Assembly: GCA_959602045.1 (NCBI GenBank)
Contig: CAUGRT010000068.1
Span: 1-6,012 of the forward strand
DNA: 6,012 nt
Direction of reading: 5' to 3'
Source: an uncultured Clostridia bacterium
GTDB lineage: Bacteria > Bacillota > Clostridia > UBA1381
Below are positions 1 to 5,915 of the stretch, in pieces (position 1 is the first letter of the stretch; every line of letters begins with the position of its first letter). The notes under the pieces were generated by a model that saw only the letters and a list, made by a program, of their open reading frames with translations, was not told the origin of the DNA and made no database searches. The translations under genes were made by a program, and so were the position numbers.

Positions 1-30
1 TCGCTTTGCATAAATTTTCTTTTGAATCTT

Positions 31-55
31 TGTCTAACTTTTTGGGGTCAGTTCA
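31..55 (-). mobile_element. Terminal inverted repeat of an IS3-family (IS150-group) element, body outside window
   Basis: Read on the minus strand from 55 to 31, the sequence begins TGAACTGACCCCAAAAAGTT and continues AGACA. It starts with TG and carries the ACCCCAAAAAGTTAGAC core that I recall from the ends of many IS3-family, IS150-group insertion sequences. In that reading the outer tip is at base 55 and the element runs leftward off the window, with only about 55 bases visible. No transposase coding can be seen in so short a piece, and the matching second end and target duplication are out of view. The family is recognised from memory of the terminal motif, not from a database match. A solo or decayed IS end is also possible. 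Confidence 0.55.
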
Positions 56-92
56 TTTATCGAGTGTTCCGCTGATTTATTATCATTTGTGT

Positions 93-2504
93 TTATTCTT
101 CGCGAATGGCAGATAAAATCCCTGTTTTCCTTAATTCAGCTTTTGCGTATGCCGTAAAAATCATATAGATAACTACCATTGCAGCAATAAGTGCTATGAG
201 GAACAGCCAAGGCAGTTTTAGTGTGATACAATGATTTACTGCCTCTAGTCGCTGGCAAGCTATGATACTGATAAGTGTACCCAGTGCAAGTGACACTGTC
301 AGCGATCCACCGAGGTAGATACCAATTTCTCGGCTCAACATGGCTTTTAGCTGCTTTTGTGTTGCTCCGACAGCTTCCAGCAGACCAAATTCCCGTTTTC
401 TATTCTGAAAATCAACCATCAACATATTCATAAGGCTGATACCGCCAAATGTAAACAGGATCGCCGCTGCCATGTATAGTGCCTTTATCGATGAACTGTA
501 CCGATACTGAATGTTTTTAATCGTCTGCTCAATCGTATTGACCGATATTTTTCCGTTTTGTTCTGCAATTTCCTGAACAGCGCTCAGAACTTCGTCAAAA
601 TGATCGGGCGTGACCGTAAGCGCCAAGATACCAGTCTGCTCCGTTATACCTGTCAGATTCTTTGCCATATCGTATGTCATCATAAAATACGGACTGCCTG
701 GAACAACCGGACTGCGTTCCATCAAATCGGTTGGGTTATAGGTACCTACAACAACTGCGTCAACATTAAATGTGCTGCCGTCGGGAGAGCGCCCTTCCAA
801 TTGTAAAGTGTCGCCAACATTCGCAATCTTCTCGGACGCCAGTATTCCGTTTTTTTCAGTCATAACATCGTAATCTGCTGTTCCAGACGATAGAACTGCT
901 TGCTTTTCCTCCAGTTGTTCGCGGTTTAAGGTCGGGAAATCGTTCATAATACTGGTAAGGGAACCACTTCCACCGGGAAAGGTAATAGACATATAGACGC
1001 AGTTAAATGCAGTTACGCTTTCTATTCCGGCGGTATTTTCTAAGCTGCGTCGCAGTGTTTGACTTTCAAGCGGATTTTCTTCCAGTTGCAGTTTTGAACT
1101 TCCGTACGGCTCAGATTCTTTATCAAACGAACTTCCAACGTGATTTTTTACCTGCAAAAGAATACTGCCAGCGGGATAGTATTTGAAAGTTGCCTGTTTT
1201 TCTGGATCGATAGAACCTGCAACTGTAGATGCACCTAGCAAAAGCGCACCGCTCACACCCAGCATCACTAACGTCAAAATAGCTTTTTGCCGATTCCGTT
1301 GAATATTGATTTTTGCAAGATTGTTGGGTGACAGCTTGCGATGCAGCTTTGAACTGGCTTTTGCTTTCCCGGAATAGGCAAGGTATCTTGCGCCCTCAAT
1401 GGGAGAAGTGTTCATTGCGACTCGAACCGGCTTAAAAATCGCAATATTCACCATTACAACGCCCACTATGGCAATCAGTACCGCATAGACGGCCGCCGTT
1501 TTGATTTGAAATCCATTCGGATACGCAACGAACCCAATCAGCAAGCCAACAATTAGTCCAAGAGGAATACCAGTAAAAGCATACCGGAGTCCTTCTTTTC
1601 TTGCCATTCGTTTTATTTGCTTTTTTGTAATTCCGATTGTCCGCAGTTGGCCGAACATCTGCACATTTTTCGCAATCTTTGTGTAAAAGACACCATATAT
1701 AATCGTTGCAGCCAGCACAGCAGTCAATGCAGCCAGCAGGGGGATAGGGAGTTGGATGCCGGACTGAATAACCCCCGTCATAACGGCAGAATACTCCGTA
1801 AGATATATCTGATCTTCTACAATGCCAGTGTTTTCAATGATCTTATCCGTAAAGTCAAGGATGGCATCAGACCGGATTGCATCCGTATTCAACCGGGTAT
1901 ATGCTGTTACTTGAAGGTGATCCATCAGGCTCATGGCGAGGTCTTTGCTCAGATAGACAAAATACCCATCGCTCTTGCGATCCTCGTTCAAAATGCCTGA
2001 AAGTGTATATTCTGCTTCATCCCCCGTACCGGTCACATCAAAAGTAATGGTGTCGCCGGGACGATATGATTCTCCCAAAAAGTCAATATAATTTTGCGGG
2101 AGCATGATTTCATTTATCTTTTGTGGGACGCTGCCCTGCAAAGACATTTCTTCCTGATGCGTAAAATAATCTTCGCTCCCATAAGCGACCGTAATTGTCT
2201 TATTGCCTGAGTAAGATAGTCCGATTGCAGCATACTCGCCAATCCATTGAACGTCTTTATTTTGACGCAAACTGGATAGCTGGTCGTCGGTTATTCCAAG
2301 AATTGCGATCTGTGCTTTACTGCGCTGGGTATTCTTAAATTCTTCCTGCGCGCCTGCGGATATTAAAATGATTGAAAAAATCATGCAGACAGAAAGCGCG
2401 ATCGTAAGGAGCAGAAAGGCTTTGCTTCGCTTATCTGTTTTCATGCTCCGTTTGGCCAGCTTATTTGTGATAGCGCTGGTATCATTCTCAAAAGGCCATG
2501 TCAT
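93..2504 (-). CDS. Large FtsX/MacB-type ABC transporter permease with two external domains
   Basis: An 803-residue membrane protein, the permease partner of the ATPase just upstream. Hydrophobic segments lie near residues 29-51, 253-275, 307-329, 336-360, 408-430, 674-697, 727-750 and 764-786. This gives a duplicated 4+4 plan with large extracytoplasmic domains at about 52-250 and 431-672. Each half has an FtsX-type cytoplasmic coupling stretch: FGQLRTIGITKKQI (284-297) and FGLLEAVGATQKQL (706-719). Such permeases (type VII, as in MacB, LolCDE and FtsEX) usually move or sense substrates at the outer membrane face rather than carry solutes through the bilayer. BceB-type peptide-resistance permeases differ, with 10 helices and one large external domain. 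The ATG at 2504 is chosen because a GGGGG ribosome binding site follows directly after the ATPase stop, 15 bases away, which suggests translational coupling. The frame is intact. Export of or resistance to an antimicrobial peptide is inferred from the linked two-component system; the substrate is unknown. Confidence 0.93.
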   Translation of the reverse strand: MTWPFENDTSAITNKLAKRSMKTDKRSKAFLLLTIALSVCMIFSIILISAGAQEEFKNTQRSKAQIAILGITDDQLSSLRQNKDVQWIGEYAAIGLSYSGNKTITVAYGSEDYFTHQEEMSLQGSVPQKINEIMLPQNYIDFLGESYRPGDTITFDVTGTGDEAEYTLSGILNEDRKSDGYFVYLSKDLAMSLMDHLQVTAYTRLNTDAIRSDAILDFTDKIIENTGIVEDQIYLTEYSAVMTGVIQSGIQLPIPLLAALTAVLAATIIYGVFYTKIAKNVQMFGQLRTIGITKKQIKRMARKEGLRYAFTGIPLGLIVGLLIGFVAYPNGFQIKTAAVYAVLIAIVGVVMVNIAIFKPVRVAMNTSPIEGARYLAYSGKAKASSKLHRKLSPNNLAKINIQRNRQKAILTLVMLGVSGALLLGASTVAGSIDPEKQATFKYYPAGSILLQVKNHVGSSFDKESEPYGSSKLQLEENPLESQTLRRSLENTAGIESVTAFNCVYMSITFPGGSGSLTSIMNDFPTLNREQLEEKQAVLSSGTADYDVMTEKNGILASEKIANVGDTLQLEGRSPDGSTFNVDAVVVGTYNPTDLMERSPVVPGSPYFMMTYDMAKNLTGITEQTGILALTVTPDHFDEVLSAVQEIAEQNGKISVNTIEQTIKNIQYRYSSSIKALYMAAAILFTFGGISLMNMLMVDFQNRKREFGLLEAVGATQKQLKAMLSREIGIYLGGSLTVSLALGTLISIIACQRLEAVNHCITLKLPWLFLIALIAAMVVIYMIFTAYAKAELRKTGILSAIREE

Positions 2505-2519
2505 ACTGCGTCATCCCCC

Positions 2520-3185
2520 TTATCCCACGATCTTTCCGTCCTCAATGCGGATAATCCGATCTGCAAGGCGGGCAATATCATTGTTGTGCGTAATCATAAC
2601 GACCGTCTGCTGGAACTCAGCGCTGGTGCGCTTGATAAGTCCCAATACCTCGGCACTGGTCTTGCTATCAAGGTTGCCCGTCGGCTCATCGGCAAGCACG
2701 ATAGCCGGTTTGGTAATCAGAGCGCGGGCAATCGCTACGCGCTGCTGCTGTCCGCCGGAGAGATTATTCGGCATTTTTTTCAGTTTATCTTCCAACCCTA
2801 ACAAATGGACAATCTCGTTCAAAAATCTCTTATCCACCGTGTCGCCGTCCAATTCGACAGGCAGGACAATATTTTCATATATGTTCAGAATCGGAACGAG
2901 GTTGTAATTCTGAAAAATGAAACCGATGTTGCGGCGACGAAAAATAGTGAGCTGTTCGTCATTCTTCTTTGCCAGTTCCTCACCGCGGACGATCACGGTT
3001 CCACTGGTGGGCGTATCCAGCCCGCCCATCATGTGAAGCAAAGTGGACTTGCCGCTGCCGGAGGTTCCAACCACCGCAACAAATTCTCCATCGTCTACAG
3101 AAAAATTCACGCCATCAAGAGCGCGGGTAATGTTTGGCTCTGTGCCGTAATACTTTTTCAGGTCAATTGTCTGTAAAACGCTCAT
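2520..3185 (-). CDS. ABC transporter ATP-binding protein, LolD/MacB type
   Basis: A 221-residue cytoplasmic ATPase that powers the FtsX-type permease encoded after it. All key motifs are present: Walker A GTSGSGKST (40-48), Q-loop Gln92, signature LSGGQ (142-146), Walker B IVLADEP with catalytic Glu167, D-loop NLD (171-173) and switch His200. The MGGLDTPTSG stretch after Walker A and the ADEPTGNLD block are typical of the LolD/MacB/BceA branch. Length is normal for a stand-alone nucleotide-binding domain. The ATG at 3185 follows an AAAGGAG ribosome binding site at a 7-base spacing. It is the first gene of a two-gene operon with its own promoter, in which the predicted response-regulator box sits upstream of the -10. 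Catalytic competence looks intact. The exact subfamily (bacitracin-type or MacB-type) cannot be settled by eye. Confidence 0.96.
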   Translation of the reverse strand: MSVLQTIDLKKYYGTEPNITRALDGVNFSVDDGEFVAVVGTSGSGKSTLLHMMGGLDTPTSGTVIVRGEELAKKNDEQLTIFRRRNIGFIFQNYNLVPILNIYENIVLPVELDGDTVDKRFLNEIVHLLGLEDKLKKMPNNLSGGQQQRVAIARALITKPAIVLADEPTGNLDSKTSAEVLGLIKRTSAEFQQTVVMITHNNDIARLADRIIRIEDGKIVG

Positions 3186-3200
3186 ATAGAAACTCCTTTC

Positions 3201-3215
3201 AAGGCTATCCGCCTT
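3201..3215 (-). other. Small leader hairpin upstream of the ATPase ribosome binding site
   Basis: On the minus strand AAGGC, loop GGATA and GCCTT form a 5-bp stem just before the GAAAGGAG ribosome binding site at 3193-3200. It lies in the predicted 5' leader of the transporter mRNA. There is no T-run, so it is not a terminator. The stem is short, and it could be chance or a modest mRNA stability or translation element. Confidence 0.25.
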
Positions 3216-3226
3216 TTAATGAGGAT

Positions 3227-3259
3227 ATTGTAAAACCTAAATGTCCGTGAAATGTTACA
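3227..3259 (-). promoter_or_regulatory. Promoter of the ATPase-permease operon with OmpR-type activator box
   Basis: On the minus strand a 21-bp box (3259 down to 3239) reads TGTAACATTTC followed directly by ACGGACATTT. Its ACATTT elements are 11 bp apart, one helical turn, as expected for a tandem OmpR/PhoB-family response regulator site. Six bases (AGGTTT) separate it from a -10 TACAAT at 3232-3227. The hexamer at the usual -35 place, ACATTT, lies inside the box and is a poor sigma-70 match, so the promoter probably needs an activator. The identical box, with the same 6-base gap to the -10, precedes the response regulator gene. Binding by that regulator is inferred. Confidence 0.75.
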
Positions 3260-3280
3260 ACGGTCAATTTGTATCACTGC

Positions 3281-3315
3281 AAATCAAGGTGGAATGTTAC
3301 AGCACTCGGACATTT
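3281..3315 (-). promoter_or_regulatory. Second, degenerate regulator box plus an inverted half-site
   Basis: At 3301-3281 on the minus strand TGTAACATTCC followed by ACCTTGATTT matches the perfect box at 16 of 21 positions, including the first nine and the last four. It is offset by exactly 42 bp, about four helical turns, so both would lie on the same DNA face. On the plus strand 3307-3315 (CGGACATTT) repeats the second half of the box in opposite orientation. Together these could be an upstream cooperative site for the response regulator at the transporter promoter. The response regulator promoter has no equivalent at the same distance. Confidence 0.45.
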
Positions 3316-3316
3316 C

Positions 3317-3351
3317 AAAAAATGGCAGGCAGTCAAAAACGACCACCCACC
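3317..3351 (-). terminator. Intrinsic terminator after the regulator-kinase operon
   Basis: Just after the kinase stop, the minus strand reads GGTGGGTGGTC (3351-3341), loop GTTTTT, GACTGCCTGCC (3334-3324), then A and six T. The arms form an 11-bp stem with four G-U pairs. Position and T-run fit a rho-independent terminator that separates the two-component operon from the transporter operon, which then has its own promoter. Confidence 0.72.
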
Positions 3352-3356
3352 ACATA

Positions 3357-4388
3357 CTATTTTGCGGGAAGCATGATGGAAAACGCAGATCCATTTCCCG
3401 GCGCAGAAACCACCTTAATATAACCGCCCTGTCTTGTTATGATCTCACGGGCAAGGTACAATCCTATGCCGACGCCAGGCTCGCTATGCACTTCTTCCCC
3501 GCGGTAAAAGCGCCGAAAAATAGCTGCCTGATTGCTTTCAGAAATTCCTTTACCATTATCAGCTACTTTAATCTCCACATACATTTCCCATTGTACGACT
3601 GATACGGAGATTTTTCCGCCAGCCGACGTGTATTTCACTGCATTATCCAAAAGGTTAAAGAGAGCTTCGGCTGTCCACTTGCTGTCATGGGAAAGCATCA
3701 GTTTTTCCGGACAGTTTACGGACACAGAAATCTCTTTTTTCTCCGCGGCATATACGATTCCACTCATGGCCTGCGCCACCGTGTCATATAGGTTGCATAC
3801 TTTTTTGTCCAACTGGATTACACCCGTTTCCAACCGGGAGGTTTTCACAAGTGCCTGAAAAAGAAAATCCAGCTTATCTGTCTGTGTACGGATTCCACGA
3901 ATAAAATCCGTGCGTTCTGCCTCAGTTATAGGCTTTTCCAACAGTGTGTCTGTTGCCATTTTCAGATTGCTTACAGGGGTTTTCACCTGATGGGAAATAT
4001 CCGATACAAGAGACTGCAATTCCTGACGATCTTCTTCCACCCGGCGACGATCCTCCTGCATGATCTGATATAGCCTTGCCAGCCTGTGACCGATTCTGGC
4101 AAGCTGTGTCTCACTGTCCTCAGAAAGAGAGATGCCTTTATTTCCGGCAATCATATTATCTAAGGTCCCGCATAGATCGGAGGTAAAGAGAGCAAGTTTC
4201 TTTCCCAATATTTGTGTCAAAGCAAGAAGCCACGCGAGGGCGCACAAAATCAGCACAGCACCGACAGCCAACACCGCAGATTGCTCTGTTATGAAATATA
4301 AAATGGCAGCGGCCACGGTCATGGAGAGGATAAGTCCTATTATCACATAAAAAAATAACCGTTTTACTGAAAGGCCTTGCAGCTTCAC
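3357..4388 (-). CDS. Sensor histidine kinase with minimal external loop (intramembrane-sensing type)
   Basis: From the GTG start the protein has 343 residues. Two membrane helices lie at about 10-33 and 37-59, joined by only a few residues, then a helical linker (about 60-128) leads to the phosphorylation and ATPase domains. The H-box DISHQVKTP carries the phospho-acceptor His133. The N-box NLLDNAVKYT is at 245-254, the G1 box DNGKG at 277-281, the F-box FRRFYRG at about 291-297 and the G2 box GVGIGLYLA at 305-313. All look intact. Known kinases of this build (BceS, LiaS) have no usable external sensor and often rely on a partner protein, for BceS the ABC transporter itself; that this transporter does so here is inferred. 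The GTG start is chosen because AGGAGG lies 9 bases upstream and GTGA overlaps the regulator's stop, giving tight coupling. An in-frame ATG at 4409 would add seven residues but has a worse ribosome binding site. Confidence 0.95.
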   Translation of the reverse strand: MKLQGLSVKRLFFYVIIGLILSMTVAAAILYFITEQSAVLAVGAVLILCALAWLLALTQILGKKLALFTSDLCGTLDNMIAGNKGISLSEDSETQLARIGHRLARLYQIMQEDRRRVEEDRQELQSLVSDISHQVKTPVSNLKMATDTLLEKPITEAERTDFIRGIRTQTDKLDFLFQALVKTSRLETGVIQLDKKVCNLYDTVAQAMSGIVYAAEKKEISVSVNCPEKLMLSHDSKWTAEALFNLLDNAVKYTSAGGKISVSVVQWEMYVEIKVADNGKGISESNQAAIFRRFYRGEEVHSEPGVGIGLYLAREIITRQGGYIKVVSAPGNGSAFSIMLPAK

Positions 4389-5077
4389 TTTGCTTCGCCT
4401 CCTGTCCATTGATACCCCATACCATAGATCGTCTTGATGTAGGGCGCACCGCCATCGGATTCTATCTTGCTGCGGATTCTGCTCACAGACGTTGTCAGCG
4501 TGTGTTCATCTACAAAACGCTCGTCAATATCCCATAGCTTTTCCAATAGCTGCCCGCGGGTCAATACCTGTTTTGGATTCCTGCGGAACAGATTCAGCAT
4601 CTTAAATTCCATTGATGACAGGGTTAGCGGAGTGCCGTTTAGTGAAGCGGACTGCTCTGAGAAATCCAAGAATAGCCGCCCGTCGTCGTAAACGTCCTTT
4701 GCAGGCCTATGATGTTCCAACATAGAAAACATCGCCTTGATTTTTCTCTGCAAGATTCCTACCACAAATGGTTTTGTAATATAATCTACTGCACCAACCT
4801 CATACCCTCGTATTTGGTCGCTCTCCTGATCGTTGGCAGTCAAAAAGATTACAATCGCGTCCGGGCAGTTAGGCTTTACGAGTTTGCAAAGATCAAAGCC
4901 GCTGCCATCAGGAAGATTGACATCCAACAGTATCAAATCAAATTCCCGCTGGTGAATAGCTTCAGCGGCGGTTCTAAAATTCAGGGCAGAAGTCACGCCG
5001 TAACCGTCTGCGGTCAGATTATAGGACAGCATCTTATTCAAAAAACTGTCATCCTCGACAATCAAGATCTGCTTCAT
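4385..5077 (-). CDS. OmpR/PhoB-family response regulator
   Basis: A 230-residue cytoplasmic transcription factor. The receiver domain (about 1-118) has the acidic pocket Glu8/Asp9, phospho-acceptor Asp52 in LLDVNLPDGSG, Thr80 and Lys102 in TKPF. The winged-helix effector domain covers about 134-226 and shows the usual LTLSSMEFKML, LTRGQLLEKLW and IKTIYGMGYQW blocks. It is the first gene of the regulator-kinase operon and its TGA overlaps the kinase GTG. The ATG at 5077 is preferred over an in-frame ATG at 5116. At 5077 the protein begins MKQILIVEDD, as receivers do, and AAGGAAGTGAGG lies just upstream, whereas the longer form would start inside the promoter box and run through the -10. It probably activates its own promoter and that of the transporter through identical 21-bp boxes (inference). 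Confidence 0.96.
   Translation of the reverse strand: MKQILIVEDDSFLNKMLSYNLTADGYGVTSALNFRTAAEAIHQREFDLILLDVNLPDGSGFDLCKLVKPNCPDAIVIFLTANDQESDQIRGYEVGAVDYITKPFVVGILQRKIKAMFSMLEHHRPAKDVYDDGRLFLDFSEQSASLNGTPLTLSSMEFKMLNLFRRNPKQVLTRGQLLEKLWDIDERFVDEHTLTTSVSRIRSKIESDGGAPYIKTIYGMGYQWTGGEAK
4398..4403 (-). promoter_or_regulatory. Ribosome binding site that decides the kinase start
   Basis: A perfect AGGAGG on the minus strand lies inside the 3' end of the response regulator gene, 9 bases before GTG at 4388. It supports GTG, overlapping the regulator's TGA, over the ATG at 4409. Confidence 0.7.
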
Positions 5078-5102
5078 ATCCTCACTTCCTTTGCATCTAC
5101 AT

Positions 5103-5135
5103 AGTATAACAGGCAAATGTCCGTGAAATGTTACA
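5103..5135 (-). promoter_or_regulatory. Autoregulated promoter of the regulator-kinase operon
   Basis: On the minus strand 5135-5115 is the same 21-bp box as at 3259-3239, with no mismatch: TGTAACATTTC then ACGGACATTT. Six bases (GCCTGT) lead to the -10 TATACT at 5108-5103, which also has a TG one base upstream (extended -10). Box-to--10 spacing equals that at the transporter promoter. The box overlaps the stop codon of the upstream helix-turn-helix gene. The layout indicates positive autoregulation by the response regulator; binding is inferred, not shown. Confidence 0.75.
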
Positions 5136-5319
5136 TATCCGTAGATTTAATGATTTTTAGTCGCCCATCAACGGGCTTTTCTGCATCCTTTGGTATCAGC
5201 CACATACGGCTGAATCTTGCTACACCAGGTATGCGGTTTTCTTCACACAACTTCTGTACCCGCCGCTCAGAGATACCCCACTTTTTCGCTGCATCTGGGG
5301 CAGAGATATATTCGAACAT
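5131..5319 (-). CDS. Small helix-turn-helix DNA-binding protein (excisionase/MerR-like fold)
   Basis: A 62-residue protein. Helix 1 is SAPDAAKKWG (6-15), the recognition helix is about SERRVQKLCEENRI (17-30), and a wing-like GVARFSRMWLIPKDAEKPVDG follows (32-52). The pattern is that of small HTH_17/excisionase-like proteins common in Clostridia and their mobile elements. Members may be recombination directionality factors or plain repressors, and the sequence does not say which. The ATG at 5319 is chosen because AGGAGG lies 8 bases upstream; an in-frame TTG at 5337 sits before that site and is unlikely. A good promoter is visible upstream. Its stop codon lies within the response regulator box, so its 3' end abuts the two-component module, and no terminator separates them, so some read-through is possible. 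Its tail after DGR (residues 54-62) looks unrelated to the conserved core. Confidence 0.85.
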   Translation of the reverse strand: MFEYISAPDAAKKWGISERRVQKLCEENRIPGVARFSRMWLIPKDAEKPVDGRLKIIKSTDM

Positions 5320-5327
5320 TGTAGTTT

Positions 5328-5333
5328 CCTCCT
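5328..5333 (-). promoter_or_regulatory. Ribosome binding site that decides the small HTH gene start
   Basis: A perfect AGGAGG on the minus strand stands 8 bases from ATG 5319. It rules out the upstream TTG at 5337, which comes before it. Confidence 0.75.
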
Positions 5334-5352
5334 GCAAATCAATTCAGCTTTT

Positions 5353-5381
5353 ATTATATACGGTCAGCCGAATGATTGCAA
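5353..5381 (-). promoter_or_regulatory. Sigma-70 type promoter of the small HTH gene
   Basis: On the minus strand TTGCAA (5381-5376) and a perfect TATAAT (5358-5353) are separated by 17 bases, the optimal spacing. Transcription would begin some 7 bases further on and leave a leader of about 25 bases before ATG 5319. This is the best constitutive-looking promoter in the window. Confidence 0.75.
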
Positions 5382-5391
5382 GAAATGAAAT

Positions 5392-5426
5392 ATGAATTAT
5401 TTAAGCTAATTGCATGAATTTATAAA
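5392..5426 (+). promoter_or_regulatory. Possible operator and weak -10 for the XRE regulator gene
   Basis: An imperfect palindrome has arms ATGAATTA (5392-5399) and TAATTGCAT (5407-5415) around TTTAAGC. A -10-like TATAAA follows at 5421-5426, about 50 bases before ATG 5477, without a good -35. The palindrome lies between the two divergent genes, just upstream of the -35 of the minus-strand promoter. A site for the XRE protein or the small HTH protein would fit here, but AT-rich DNA gives such palindromes easily. Confidence 0.3.
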
Positions 5427-5476
5427 GCATATTCCGCGAGAAAGGGGAACAGTAGAATGTAATAGGGTGATTGAAG

Positions 5477-5860
5477 ATGCCTAAAAGAGCTAAAAAAGAA
5501 AAGCGTCCTGTTGCAAAAATCGACTTCAAGCCGTATGGTGCAGCAATCAAAGCTGGGCGCACAAAGCAGAAAGAATCTCGGAATAAGGCAGCCGACGCGC
5601 TGTTTATTTCGCCGTGCTATCTTGCCAACATCGAGAATAAGGGGCAGCATCCCAGCGTACAGATATTTTTAGAGTTGATGTCCCGCTATCATATCTCTGT
5701 GGATCAGATTCTTCATGGCGAAACGATGGAGGGCAAGTCTACGGAGCGTATGCAGTTTGAAACGCTGTTGGATGAGCTGACCGATGCGGAAATTAAAATT
5801 CTAACAGCAACGGCGCAAGCCTTGCTGGATGCAAGAACGGACAGCGAGGGAGAAAATTGA
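5477..5860 (+). CDS. XRE-family helix-turn-helix transcriptional regulator
   Basis: A 127-residue protein. A basic N-terminus (2-14, rich in Lys and Arg) precedes an XRE/Cro-type helix-turn-helix domain at about 19-80, with recognition segment ISPCYLANIENKGQHPS (44-60) and the following LMSRYHISVDQIL. The C-terminal part (about 84-127) is mostly helical and acidic at the end, perhaps for dimerisation. The ISPxYLANIENKGQHPS signature is one I recall from regulators carried by Tn916/Tn1549-like conjugative elements in Clostridia. The ATG at 5477 is preferred over TTG at 5471 because AGGGTGA ends 6 bases before ATG and would touch the TTG. It is divergent from the small HTH gene, with 157 bases between, and is followed by a strong terminator and a repeat-rich stretch. 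Control of transfer or mobilisation genes downstream is inferred; those genes are not in the window. Confidence 0.88.
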   Translation: MPKRAKKEKRPVAKIDFKPYGAAIKAGRTKQKESRNKAADALFISPCYLANIENKGQHPSVQIFLELMSRYHISVDQILHGETMEGKSTERMQFETLLDELTDAEIKILTATAQALLDARTDSEGEN

Positions 5861-5873
5861 ATACGGTGTAAGG

Positions 5874-5910
5874 AACGCTATGAACAGGTAGTTCATGGCG
5901 TTTTTCTTTT
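5874..5910 (+). terminator. Strong intrinsic terminator after the XRE regulator
   Basis: AACGCTATGAAC (5874-5885), loop AGGTA and GTTCATGGCGTT (5891-5902) form a 12-bp stem with one G-U pair. A T-rich tract (TTTTTCTTTT, 5901-5910) follows. It starts 13 bases after the regulator's TGA. This is a textbook rho-independent terminator on the plus strand. Confidence 0.88.
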
Positions 5911-5915
5911 GAAAA

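Noticed and set aside
558..2000. Plus-strand frames at 558-806 and 1617-2000 inside the permease gene
   Set aside because: They are antisense shadows of an intact 803-residue membrane protein, with no motifs of their own.
2368..2907. 179-residue plus-strand frame
   Set aside because: It runs antisense across the ATPase and permease junction, has no domain pattern and no ribosome binding site, and the opposite strand has clear conserved motifs.
3239..3259. Reading the box as a BceR-type inverted repeat
   Set aside because: Known BceR sites pair TnACA with TGTAA as an inverted repeat with a short gap. Here the clear symmetry is a direct repeat of ACATTT at 11 bp, so the OmpR/PhoB tandem layout fits better.
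3241..3423. Plus-strand reading frame starting MSVKCY, with a similar start at 5117-5395
   Set aside because: Both frames begin with the same residues only because each starts inside a copy of the 21-bp promoter box. Neither has a ribosome binding site or a recognisable domain, and both run antisense over real genes.
4156..4455. 99-residue minus-strand frame over the kinase and regulator junction
   Set aside because: It is a frame-shifted shadow of the kinase N-terminus and regulator C-terminus, both of which are intact in their own frames.
5078..5116. N-terminal extension of the response regulator to an ATG at 5116
   Set aside because: It would translate the -10 region of the promoter and lacks a ribosome binding site. 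The receiver domain starts properly at 5077, which has a good site.
5163..5180. GCCC/GGGC hairpin followed by TTTT on the plus strand
   Set aside because: The stem has only 4 bp, lies inside the small HTH gene, and no plus-strand gene upstream would need it. On the minus strand it has no T-run directly after it.
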